DNA of 8,164 nucleotides, from NCBI GenBank assembly GCA_050696075.1, contig JBOGUF010000132.1:1-8164 (forward strand). The letters run 5' to 3'. The translations under genes and the position numbers were made by a program. How positions within the stretch are numbered: position 1 is the first letter of the stretch; each line of letters starts with the position of its first letter. The notes under the pieces are model-generated. The model ran no database searches, was not told the DNA's origin, and saw nothing but the letters and a program-made list of their open reading frames with translations. Source of the stretch: JBOGUF01 sp050696075 (lineage in GTDB: Bacteria > Chloroflexota > Chloroflexia > Thermomicrobiales > UBA6265). Shown piece by piece: positions 1 through 5,159 of the stretch.

Positions 1-75
1 GAAGAGGAAAACGAAGACGACAAAGGCGAGGATCTGGACCGCGAGGCCCTCCGCGTTGATGCCTAATTCGCCCCT
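1..75 (-). CDS. atpF: F1Fo ATP synthase subunit b, N-terminal fragment (runs off left edge)
   Basis: Partial gene: only the first 25 codons lie in the window. The visible peptide contains LGINAEGLAVQILAF followed by a hydrophobic stretch ending VVFVFLF. This matches the usual start of subunit b, where a short leader (commonly M-x-x-LGIN) precedes the single membrane anchor of the peripheral stalk. It follows atpE directly, as expected in an atp operon. The oddity is the start. No ATG, GTG, TTG or CTG occurs in frame between the upstream in-frame stop (TAA at 112-114) and the conserved LGIN. The codon at the expected start (73-75) is AGG, and a perfect GGAGG Shine-Dalgarno (84-88) sits 8 bases upstream of it. 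Either the start codon is mutated or mis-sequenced, or a non-canonical start is used (for example ATC at 58-60). The identity is well supported by the peptide and its position; the start is unresolved. Confidence 0.8.
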
Positions 76-83
76 AGGTGCGA

Positions 84-88
84 CCTCC
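84..88 (-). promoter_or_regulatory. Shine-Dalgarno of atpF
   Basis: The minus strand reads GGAGG here, 8 bases before codon 73-75. The spacing is ideal, so it marks where translation of atpF should begin, although that codon is AGG rather than ATG. Confidence 0.6.
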
Positions 89-94
89 GGTCGC

Positions 95-175
95 GGGGGA
101 TGGGTGCTGGGTTATGGGTTGCAGACGCCGATAGGTTCGCTTCTCCCGCAACCCATAACCTGCAACCCATAACCC
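95..175. repeat. Inverted heptamer array A (GGGTTAT/GGGTTGC), atpE-atpF spacer
   Basis: On the plus strand the left half consists of consecutive 7-base units all starting GGG: GGGGGAT (95-101), GGGTGCT (102-108), GGGTTAT (109-115) and GGGTTGC (116-122). The right half holds their reverse complements: GCAACCC (148-154), ATAACCT (155-161), GCAACCC (162-168) and ATAACCC (169-175). Positions 109-124 and 160-175 form a perfect 16-base inverted repeat around a 35-base loop, which itself contains another right-hand copy. In the atp transcript this would fold into a long stem between the stop of atpE and the ribosome site of atpF. It could end or pause transcription, or protect the atpE end of the message. 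That role is inference; the repeat itself is plain in the sequence. Confidence 0.85.
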
Positions 176-178
176 TCG

Positions 179-427
179 TTACACCACGAACGCGATGATG
201 ATGGCGATGACGAAGGCGTAGATGGCGACCGCTTCGGCGAGCGCCGCGCCGATGATCATCGTGGTCCGGATGGCGCCTTCCGCCTCCGGATTGCGGCCGA
301 GCGCCTCCATGGCGCCCCGCACCGCGAGACCGATGCCGAGGCCCGGGCCGATCGCGCCCAAGCCGATCGCCAGGGCCGCGCCGATGTACGGTACCGCATC
401 GTTGGTAATAGCTTCGCCCCCGAACAT
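179..427 (-). CDS. atpE: F1Fo ATP synthase subunit c (rotor ring)
   Basis: 82 residues, the normal size for subunit c, which forms the membrane rotor ring of the ATP synthase. Two hydrophobic helices (about 14-36 and 53-80) flank a polar loop with R45-N46-P47, the family's conserved F1-contacting loop. The first helix carries the glycine-rich pattern GLGAIGPGLGIG (22-33), used for tight helix packing. E65, in ALAEAVAIY, is the ion-carrying carboxylate. Residues equivalent to the Na+ ligands of Ilyobacter c (Q32, S66) are I32 and A66 here, so proton use is expected. The ATG start is supported by GGAGGA 6 bases upstream. It lies 141 bp after atpB and is followed by heptamer array A and atpF. 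Very secure. Confidence 0.97.
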   Translation of the reverse strand: MFGGEAITNDAVPYIGAALAIGLGAIGPGLGIGLAVRGAMEALGRNPEAEGAIRTTMIIGAALAEAVAIYAFVIAIIIAFVV

Positions 428-568
428 CCGGGTTCCTCCTTCACGCGCCAGGCGAGTCTACGCCGCCCGCGCTCCTGACCGCCGGAACGACCCGCTGCCG
501 TTCCCTCGCCGAGCCCGAAAGCCCTCTCCTGTCCGCACGCCGCCCCGCGGCGATCGTCCACATGGTTG
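428..568 (-). other. atpB-atpE spacer with small hairpins
   Basis: This 141-bp non-coding spacer within the atp operon holds two small perfect inverted repeats: CGCCGC/GCGGCG (538-543 and 547-552, 3-base loop) and GAACG/CGTTC (485-489 and 499-503, 9-base loop). Neither is followed by a T-tract on the minus strand, so they do not look like strong terminators. They may influence message stability, or an independent ribosome supply for atpE, whose product is needed in many copies. The strong GGAGGA site for atpE lies at its downstream end. No reading frame here looks coding. Confidence 0.4.
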
Positions 569-1480
569 TTAGTCCCCGGCGCTCGACACCGCGGGCGCCG
601 GGCGATGGGCCTCCTCGTGTTCCTCTTCATGGGCATGCCCATGTTCTTCCTCGGCATGCCCACCCGCGCTCGCCAGCGTGATGTAGATCAGCGTCAGCAG
701 GGCGAAGACGAGTGCCTGGATGGCGCCGAAAAGCACCTCTAAGAAGAGGAAGACGACCGGGAAGAGCACCGGGATCAGCGCGATCTTGATCGCATTCGCC
801 ATCGCGTACATGACTGCCAGCAGCACCTCACCGGCGAAGATGTTGCCGAAGAGGCGGAAGGAGAGCGAGATGATGCGGGCGAACTCCTGGATCAATTCGA
901 GCGGGAAGATCCACCAGGGGTCGGCCATGTGCTTGATCCGCCCGCGGATGCCGTGGGCGGAGACGCCGGCAATCTGGACGACGGAAAAGGTCAAAAGGGC
1001 CATCGCCAGTGTCATGTTCAGGTCGGCGCTTGGGGAGCGGAAGAAGGGAACGAGCACGTCGTGGTGCTCCTCCGCTTCGGACGGCGCTTCGCCGTCGGTC
1101 TGCACCGCTGCTACTTCGGTCACCGGGGCAGACGCGTGGTCGGCTTCCGCTTCGTGCCAATAGCCGATGGTGCCGACACCTGGCAGGAGGCCGGAATAAT
1201 TGGCAAAGATGATGAAGATGAAGAGCCCGGCGACGAGCGGGAAAATGCGGCGACCGACGCGCTTGCCGGCGGTGCCTTCGACCAGGCCGAGCAAAAACTC
1301 GACGATCACCTCGAGGACGCTCTGGCCGCGGGTGGGAACCATTTGCGCGCGGCGGGCGAGCCAGGAGAAGACGAGGAGGATGACGCTCATCACGATAAAC
1401 ATCGTGAGCATCGAGTTGGTGACCGGAATCGGACCGATGTGGAAGAGCGTTTCCGCCGCGAGCTCGACGTGGACTTCCAT
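569..1480 (-). CDS. atpB: F1Fo ATP synthase subunit a (proton channel stator)
   Basis: 303 residues. Subunit a forms the two proton half-channels next to the c-ring. The family core is clear: the essential arginine is R209 in LSFRLFGNIFAGEVLL (206-221, R210 in E. coli), and the last helices contain LFGAIQALVFALLTLIYI (250-267). Membrane segments are visible at about 25-42, 80-103, 155-172, 190-212, 215-230 and 234-268. Two parts are unusual. A polar, acidic and His-containing insert at about 108-143 separates two early helices, and a His/Glu-rich tail (about 275-292, with repeats such as HAEEEHGHAHEEEHEE) follows the last helix. The ATG start gives a good N-terminus, begins 9 bases after the stop of the atpZ-like gene, and has AAGG about 9 bases upstream. 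Identity is secure; the function of insert and tail is unknown. Confidence 0.96.
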   Translation of the reverse strand: MEVHVELAAETLFHIGPIPVTNSMLTMFIVMSVILLVFSWLARRAQMVPTRGQSVLEVIVEFLLGLVEGTAGKRVGRRIFPLVAGLFIFIIFANYSGLLPGVGTIGYWHEAEADHASAPVTEVAAVQTDGEAPSEAEEHHDVLVPFFRSPSADLNMTLAMALLTFSVVQIAGVSAHGIRGRIKHMADPWWIFPLELIQEFARIISLSFRLFGNIFAGEVLLAVMYAMANAIKIALIPVLFPVVFLFLEVLFGAIQALVFALLTLIYITLASAGGHAEEEHGHAHEEEHEEAHRPAPAVSSAGD

Positions 1481-1489
1481 CCTCTGGCC

Positions 1490-1837
1490 TTACTCCTCTT
1501 CCCGCTGCTCCGCCGAACCCGGCTGCTCCGGCCCGGCACGACTCGTGCCACCGCGCCGTGTTTGGCCCACCGGCAGCCGGCTGATTTGCCGGGTGATCGG
1601 CCCGGGCGCTCGATCCGTTCGCCCGACGCGCGTCAACTCGTAGAGTTGGTAGCCGGCCGAGACGAGGGCGAGCGCAATCCCGATCAACGTAAAGAGCGGC
1701 GACTGATCCGTTGCGCGGTCGAGGGCGATGCCACCGCCGATGAAGAGGATGACGCTCACAACAATTGAGCAGCCTAGGCCCGCGGCGGCTCCGGCTGCTC
1801 CGAGTTGGGCTCGATCCTCAGGCGAGGGCATCTGCAT
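1490..1837 (-). CDS. AtpZ/AtpI-like small membrane protein of the ATP synthase operon
   Basis: 115 residues from the chosen ATG. It has two hydrophobic hairpin helices (about 17-38, containing GCSIVVSVILFIGGGIALD, and 47-68) joined by a short loop with the D-x-x-T-x-x-S-P-L-F-T-L-I-G pattern. This is typical of the AtpZ family (PF09527-like, 'ATPase gene 1'), which precedes atpB in many bacteria and is thought to help Fo assembly or Mg2+/Ca2+ handling. The basic and polar C-terminal tail (about 72-115) is low-complexity and longer than in most relatives. The frame is open to 1909, but the ATG at 1835-1837 has GGGGGAGG 8 bases upstream, so it is preferred over 1909 and over the ATG two codons further in. 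It is the first gene of the operon, 9 bases ahead of atpB. Family assignment rests on topology, the loop motif and position. Confidence 0.8.
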   Translation of the reverse strand: MQMPSPEDRAQLGAAGAAAGLGCSIVVSVILFIGGGIALDRATDQSPLFTLIGIALALVSAGYQLYELTRVGRTDRAPGPITRQISRLPVGQTRRGGTSRAGPEQPGSAEQREEE

Positions 1838-1874
1838 TCCGACCGCCTCCCCCGGACCACTTTTCCGATTGCGA

Positions 1875-1904
1875 ATCTTATCACAATCTTTCGGCGTGGA
1901 ACAA
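1875..1904 (-). promoter_or_regulatory. Putative sigma70-type promoter of the atp operon
   Basis: On the minus strand a TTGTTC -35-like element (1899-1904) and a TAAGAT -10-like element (1875-1880, preceded by TGTGA) are 18 bases apart. This would start transcription near 1868, about 30 bases before the atpZ-like ATG. The hexamers match the consensus only partly (3/6 and 4/6), so the call leans on spacing and on the well-placed CRP-type palindrome upstream. Confidence 0.4.
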
Positions 1905-1920
1905 TGCACCGCGCCTATGT

Positions 1921-1942
1921 GTTTGTGATCAGATTCACAAAC
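1921..1942. promoter_or_regulatory. CRP-type operator upstream of the ATP synthase operon
   Basis: A perfect inverted repeat with 8-base arms GTTTGTGA (1921-1928) and TCACAAAC (1935-1942) separated by 6 bases. Its core, TGTGA-N6-TCACA, is exactly the binding consensus of the CRP branch of the Crp/Fnr regulators; it does not fit the FNR pattern TTGAT-N4-ATCAA. Its centre (about 1931.5) lies about 63 bases upstream of the inferred start at 1868, the distance used by class I CRP activation. A further TCACA half-site lies at 1881-1885, next to the -10 element. The match is direct; the regulator and its signal are not in the window. Confidence 0.65.
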
Positions 1943-1968
1943 TTCGCGGAAACGTGCGTCCGAGTCCT

Positions 1969-1982
1969 CACGCTAGCGCGTG
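1969..1982. terminator. Small hairpin downstream of the XRE gene
   Basis: CACGC (1969-1973) and GCGTG (1978-1982) pair over a 4-base loop (TAGC), about 40 bases past the stop of the XRE-family gene. The stem is short and has no T-tract, so a terminator role is only possible. Confidence 0.2.
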
Positions 1983-2024
1983 GGCGGTTCCGGCGACGGC
2001 AGGCAACCTGTTGCTGGAACTGAC

Positions 2025-2402
2025 TCAGCGGATGGCGTCGCCGCTATCTGACGTGGCCGCGTCGATTGCTTTGTGCGTTCCGTGTACCGAGATGTGAGCG
2101 CGGGGCCGCGAGGCAGGCTTCGGCGTCACCACGATCTGGACATTTTGACCCAGAGCGTTAAGCAGACGCATGAGGCGATCAGTAGAGAAGCCCTCCAAGC
2201 GTCCGCGCATCAACGCCGAGACTTTCGGTTGGTCAATGCCCATTGCCCACGCGGCAGTAGCTTGCGTCCAGTTGCGATCCTCAATGATCTGGGAAATGTG
2301 TCGAGCGAGTTCTGCCTTCGCCAATTCGGTTTCGGGATCGGCGAAGCCCAGGTCGGCGAATACATAGCCACTACTGACGGTGTGTCGCCGCTCTTCGTTC
2401 AT
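2025..2402 (-). CDS. XRE-family HTH protein, HigA-type antitoxin-like, without visible toxin
   Basis: 125 residues. A helix-turn-helix domain of the HTH_37/XRE type spans about 25-92. An N-terminal helix (ETELAKAELARHISQIIEDRNW) leads into TQATAAWAMGI (46-56), with the recognition helix in DQPKVSALMRGR (57-68) and then FSTDRLMRLLNALG (72-85), ending in a short strand VQIVV. The phrase GYVFADLGF before the domain is common in antitoxins that pair with RelE/HigB-like toxins. The ATG has AAGGGA 7 bases upstream. In such loci the toxin gene usually sits directly next to the antitoxin. Here the upstream 155 bp has no credible toxin frame, and downstream lies the atp promoter, so this is an orphan regulator or a relic of a toxin-antitoxin pair. 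DNA binding is secure; the biological target is unknown. It is divergent from the SnoaL-like gene. Confidence 0.85.
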   Translation of the reverse strand: MNEERRHTVSSGYVFADLGFADPETELAKAELARHISQIIEDRNWTQATAAWAMGIDQPKVSALMRGRLEGFSTDRLMRLLNALGQNVQIVVTPKPASRPRAHISVHGTHKAIDAATSDSGDAIR

Positions 2403-2543
2403 CGTTTGTTCCCTTCTGACGCCTGCTTTCGCTGCCTCTAGCGCCGCCAGATAAAATCACTACAGCAGACTCCGCAAGCCCACTGTCCATTCCCTTCAGT
2501 CTACGATGCATCATTGCGAACTTGATCTCATCGATTCCATCCT

Positions 2544-2549
2544 GAAGGA
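2544..2549 (+). promoter_or_regulatory. Shine-Dalgarno of the SnoaL-like gene
   Basis: GAAGGA lies 8 bases before the ATG at 2558, separated by an A-rich spacer. This fixes the start of the SnoaL-like protein. The rest of the 155-bp divergent spacer (2403-2557) shows no convincing promoter hexamers; TACGAT at 2502-2507 is the best -10 candidate, without a recognisable -35. Confidence 0.6.
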
Positions 2550-2557
2550 CGAAAAAA

Positions 2558-2995
2558 ATGACAGCCACGAGTCTGGCGCGCACAGAGCTGGAAGCAATCG
2601 CCCGTCGCTGGGTCGAGGCGGGGTGGCGCCGGGGTGACGCCACGGCGGTCCGGGCAATGTACGCCGAGGACTTCGTCGACTTGAGCCACCCGAGCGGGCA
2701 ACCAGGCAACCGGGACGACAACGTCGCCGGCATCGTCGAGTTGTACCAGGCGTTTCCCGATTTCATGACCGTTGTGAACGATCTGGTGATCGATGAAACA
2801 GCGGGCACGGTCGCGGTGCGCTGGTCGGCGACGGGCACGCACCGCGGGCCGTTCATGGGCGTCGTACCGACGGGACGACCGGTCCGGTTTACAGGGATCG
2901 AAACGCTACGGGTGGTCAACGGTCTGATCGTCGAGCGCGCGGGCGAGTGGAACGGGCTCGAGATCCTCGACCAGATCGGTGTCCAGTGGTCGTGA
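2558..2995 (+). CDS. SnoaL-like / ester cyclase family protein
   Basis: 145 residues, the usual size of the small alpha+beta-barrel SnoaL-like family (polyketide cyclase-like, often annotated 'ester cyclase'). Visible family features are the N-terminal helix with WVEAGWRRGD (18-27), MYAEDFVDLSH (34-44), the AFPDF motif (65-69), VAVRWSATGTHRGPFMGVVPTGR (85-107) and the end FTGIETLRVVNGLIVERAGEW (111-131) leading to LDQIG. These line the cavity that in characterised members binds a hydrophobic substrate; the actual substrate cannot be told. There is no signal peptide, so it is likely cytoplasmic. It is divergent from the XRE gene and alone on its strand. Its last 90 bases overlap the 3' end of the convergent CDF transporter gene. 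The family is clear, the reaction unknown. Confidence 0.88.
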   Translation: MTATSLARTELEAIARRWVEAGWRRGDATAVRAMYAEDFVDLSHPSGQPGNRDDNVAGIVELYQAFPDFMTVVNDLVIDETAGTVAVRWSATGTHRGPFMGVVPTGRPVRFTGIETLRVVNGLIVERAGEWNGLEILDQIGVQWS

Positions 2996-3955
2996 GCGGT
3001 CCGCCGCGACCTCCTCTTCGATCGCGAGCAGGTCACTGTCGGACCAGGAGGCGGGTTCTTCGATCGGCTCGACGTGGACCGTCGTTTCGGAGCGCGGGAT
3101 GGCCGACTCGACGGCGTGCTCGATCCGGTTGCTCACCTCGTGGGCGCGCTGGACGCTGACCTCGCCGGGCACCAGCAGGTGGAAGTCGACGAAGCGGCGC
3201 GAGCCGGCCTGGCGGGTGCGCAGGGCGTGGTACGCCTCGCCCGGTTCCAATTCGCCTTCGATCGCGCGGCGGACGGCCGCTTCGATCTGGGGCGAGAGGG
3301 CGCGGTCCATCAAGCCGTCGACGGCGGTGCGGATGAGGCTGATGCCGGTCCAGAGGATGTTGACCGCGACCACGAGCGCGATGATCGGGTCGAGGCGCTC
3401 GACGCCGGTGAGCCGGACCAGCAGTAAGCCGACGATGACGCCGGCCGAGGTCCAGACGTCGGTCATCAGGTGGCGACCGTCCGCCTCTAAGGCAACGGAT
3501 TCGTGCGCGCGCGCGGCGCGTAGGAGCAGGCGCGCAACCCCGAGGTTGATCGCGCCGGCGGCAATCGAGACGGCGAGACCGAGGTCGATCGCCGCCAGCG
3601 GCCGGGGGTCGATCAACCGGCCGACGGCGTACCAGCCGATGCCTCCGGCGGCGATCAGGACGAGGATGCCTTCCAGCCCGCTGGCGAAGAACTCGATCTT
3701 CTCGTGCCCGTAACGATGGGAGAGATCGACCGGCCGCGCGGCGTACCAGACCGCGAAGAGGGCGGTCAGTGCCGCCACCAGATTGGCCGACGATTCGACC
3801 GCATCGGAGAGCAAGCTGACCGAACCGGTGATGGCGTAGGCGACGAACTTAAGCGCCATCGTCAGGATGGCCGCCAGGATCGCCCACCGCGCCGCCCGCG
3901 TCAGCGACGGCTTGCGCAGCCGGGGTGTGACAGAGTGGATCAGTGTCTCGACCAT
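2906..3955 (-). CDS. CDF (cation diffusion facilitator) family metal efflux transporter
   Basis: 349 residues from the chosen start. CDF proteins exchange divalent metal ions for protons across the inner membrane. Six membrane segments fall between about 22 and 210. The second contains SLLSDAVESSANL (47-59), then the loop HRYGHEKIEFFASG (80-93), and the fifth contains RHLMTDVWTS (161-170) with the H162-xxx-D166 metal pair. In the second helix the aligned pair is E54-xxx-N58 with D51 nearby, instead of the HxxxD of zinc exporters or DxxxD of YiiP-like members, so the metal is uncertain. The cytoplasmic domain follows (about 221-297) with VDFHLLVPG, AHEVSNRIEHAVE and HVEP. An acidic tail of about 50 residues (298-349) extends past the domain and overlaps the SnoaL-like gene. 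The frame is open from a GTG at 4003, but the ATG at 3953-3955 has GAAGG upstream, and the likely promoter -10 covers the GTG, so the ATG is chosen. Confidence 0.92.
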   Translation of the reverse strand: MVETLIHSVTPRLRKPSLTRAARWAILAAILTMALKFVAYAITGSVSLLSDAVESSANLVAALTALFAVWYAARPVDLSHRYGHEKIEFFASGLEGILVLIAAGGIGWYAVGRLIDPRPLAAIDLGLAVSIAAGAINLGVARLLLRAARAHESVALEADGRHLMTDVWTSAGVIVGLLLVRLTGVERLDPIIALVVAVNILWTGISLIRTAVDGLMDRALSPQIEAAVRRAIEGELEPGEAYHALRTRQAGSRRFVDFHLLVPGEVSVQRAHEVSNRIEHAVESAIPRSETTVHVEPIEEPASWSDSDLLAIEEEVAADRSRPLDTDLVEDLEPVPLARALDDQTVDHP

Positions 3956-4001
3956 AAAACCTTCGCCGTTCCGCGCGACGCCCAAACGCGCCGCGCCGGC
4001 C

Positions 4002-4031
4002 ACTATAGCGACCGGATCCCGGCTTAGTCAC
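4002..4031 (-). promoter_or_regulatory. Putative sigma70-type promoter of the CDF gene
   Basis: On the minus strand GTGACT (-35-like, 4026-4031, 4/6 match) and TATAGT (-10, 4002-4007, 5/6 match) are 18 bases apart. Transcription would start near 3995, about 40 bases before the ATG at 3955. Because the -10 overlaps the upstream GTG (4001-4003), it argues against that start. Confidence 0.5.
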
Positions 4032-4065
4032 GGGGAAATCGTCGAATTAGGACCGGCGAAGTCGG

Positions 4066-4200
4066 GTACCCAGTACCAAGTACCGCGTGCCCAGTGGTAT
4101 GCCTAAACCCTCGGCACTGGGTACTGGGCACTGGGCACTTTGCGGCTGGAGAGGCGCAACTGGCGTGCGGACGCGGGGAATATCGAGTACCCAGTACCGC
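4066..4200. repeat. Inverted heptamer arrays B (GTACCCA / TGGGTAC)
   Basis: Plus-strand 7-base units run in register. GTACCCA, GTACCAA, GTACCGC, GTGCCCA and GTGGTAT occupy 4066-4100. The opposite-sense set TCGGCAC, TGGGTAC, TGGGCAC, TGGGCAC occupies 4111-4138. A further GTACCCA, GTACCGC pair is at 4187-4200. GTGCCCAGTG (4087-4096) pairs perfectly with CACTGGGCAC (4129-4138), and GTACCCAGT (4066-4074) with ACTGGGTAC (4116-4124). The set fills the gap between the stop of the SMP-30-like gene and the CDF promoter, where a transcript hairpin could end SMP-30 transcription. Array A has the same period and inverted plan but a different sequence. Function is inferred. Confidence 0.85.
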
Positions 4201-4205
4201 GCTGC

Positions 4206-5087
4206 TTAGCTGGTGCGGACGCGCGACCGGAACTCCGGCCGGCCGGCCACGCCGGGATCGAGGCGGAAGAGGGCGCCGGCCCCTGCCCCCTCGGTGGCCC
4301 GGTCCTGGCCGCCGGCCGTCGTGACATAAAGCTCATCGTAGTCCGGGCCGCCGAAGATGGCGCTGGAGACCTTCTTGGCGGGGAAGGGGATGCGGAGGAC
4401 TTCGTCGCCGTTGGGCGCGTACCGGTAGAGGGCAGAGCCGTCCCAGCGGGCGGACCAGACGTAGCCGTCGGCGTCGACGGTCATCCCATCGGGAACGCTG
4501 CCGTCGTCCGGGGTCTGGACGAAGATGCGCTGATTGGTCAGGTTGCCGGTGGTTTGATCGTAATCGAACAGATAGATCGTGCGGGCGGTCGAGTCGGTGA
4601 AGTACATGCCGCGCAGGTCAGGGGTAAAGCCCATGCCGTTCGGCACGCCGAGACCGTCGAGCACCTTCACGTAGCTGCCGTCGGACTCGACGCGATAGAG
4701 ATAACCGGGGTGCGTGTCGGTCGGCATGGTGCCGCCGAAGACGCGACCGGCCGGGTCGGCGATGACGTCGTTGAACCGGCTGTCTTGAACCTCCGGGATC
4801 TCCTCGACGACCGTTGTGAGCTTGCCGTCGCGCCAGGTGCGAACCGCGCCACGGGCCATGAGCAGCAGAAGCGATCCATCCTCCTGCACGGTCAAGCCGC
4901 CGATCGCCTCGGTTGCGAGGACGCGTTCGTGCGTGCCGGTCGCCGGGTCGTAGCGGAAGAGATGCCCTGCCGGAATGTCGACCCAATAGACGTGGCGTTC
5001 ATCCGGGCGCCAGAGTGGGCCTTCACCGGTTTGGCAGCGCGTGTCGGCGATAGGTTCAGGTTCCTGGATCCGCGGCGGGTTGGACAT
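4206..5087 (-). CDS. SMP-30/gluconolactonase/LRE-like family hydrolase
   Basis: 293 residues from the chosen start, the standard length for this six-bladed beta-propeller family of metal-dependent lactonases and related hydrolases (regucalcin/SMP-30, gluconolactonase). All expected site residues are present. E22 in TGEGPLW binds the metal; R104 and N106 in SRFNDVIADPAGRVFGGTM match substrate and metal residues R101/N103 of human SMP-30. N150 in VPNGMGFTPD is a metal ligand, and D200 in VPDGMTVDADGYVW is the metal-binding/catalytic Asp. No signal peptide is seen, so it is probably cytoplasmic, acting on a sugar lactone; the sugar cannot be told. The frame extends to an ATG at 5159, but that lies upstream of the probable promoter and lacks a ribosome site. 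The ATG at 5085-5087 has GGGGAG 4 bases upstream. It is a single gene, followed by heptamer arrays B. Confidence 0.93.
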   Translation of the reverse strand: MSNPPRIQEPEPIADTRCQTGEGPLWRPDERHVYWVDIPAGHLFRYDPATGTHERVLATEAIGGLTVQEDGSLLLLMARGAVRTWRDGKLTTVVEEIPEVQDSRFNDVIADPAGRVFGGTMPTDTHPGYLYRVESDGSYVKVLDGLGVPNGMGFTPDLRGMYFTDSTARTIYLFDYDQTTGNLTNQRIFVQTPDDGSVPDGMTVDADGYVWSARWDGSALYRYAPNGDEVLRIPFPAKKVSSAIFGGPDYDELYVTTAGGQDRATEGAGAGALFRLDPGVAGRPEFRSRVRTS

Positions 5088-5135
5088 TGGTCTCCCCTTA
5101 CGTCGGCGGTTCGTGTGCGTCCGTCTTGGCGCGAC

Positions 5136-5144
5136 ATCATAGCA
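5136..5144 (-). promoter_or_regulatory. Extended -10 promoter of the SMP-30-like gene
   Basis: The minus strand reads TGCTATGAT: a 5/6 -10 hexamer (TATGAT, 5136-5141) preceded by the TGn extension. No clear -35 is present, as is common for extended -10 promoters. The start would be near 5129, about 40 bases before the chosen ATG at 5087. Confidence 0.45.
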
Positions 5145-5159
5145 AGGGGCCGGGCGCAT

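Noticed and set aside
95..175. CRISPR array or telomere-like repeat (GGGTTA)
   Set aside because: There are no spacers, the units are 7 bases long rather than 6 or about 30, and the two halves are in opposite orientation around a loop.
929..1768. Long plus-strand open frame (279 codons) across atpB and the atpZ-like gene
   Set aside because: It is antisense to two clearly recognised genes; its peptide is rich in D/E/G/R with no family pattern, as expected for a shadow frame in high-GC DNA.
2505..2512. GATGCATC palindrome in the divergent spacer as operator of the XRE protein
   Set aside because: A single 8-base palindrome is too short to support an operator; no second copy is near.
2371..3036. 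Minus-strand open frame that could have been a toxin partner for the XRE protein
   Set aside because: The part next to the XRE gene (2403-2557) has no RelE/HigB motif, and the rest is antisense to the SnoaL-like gene.
4066..4200. Insertion sequence ends or an integration site
   Set aside because: There is no transposase or integrase nearby and no target duplication; the pattern is a period-7 array, not terminal inverted repeats.
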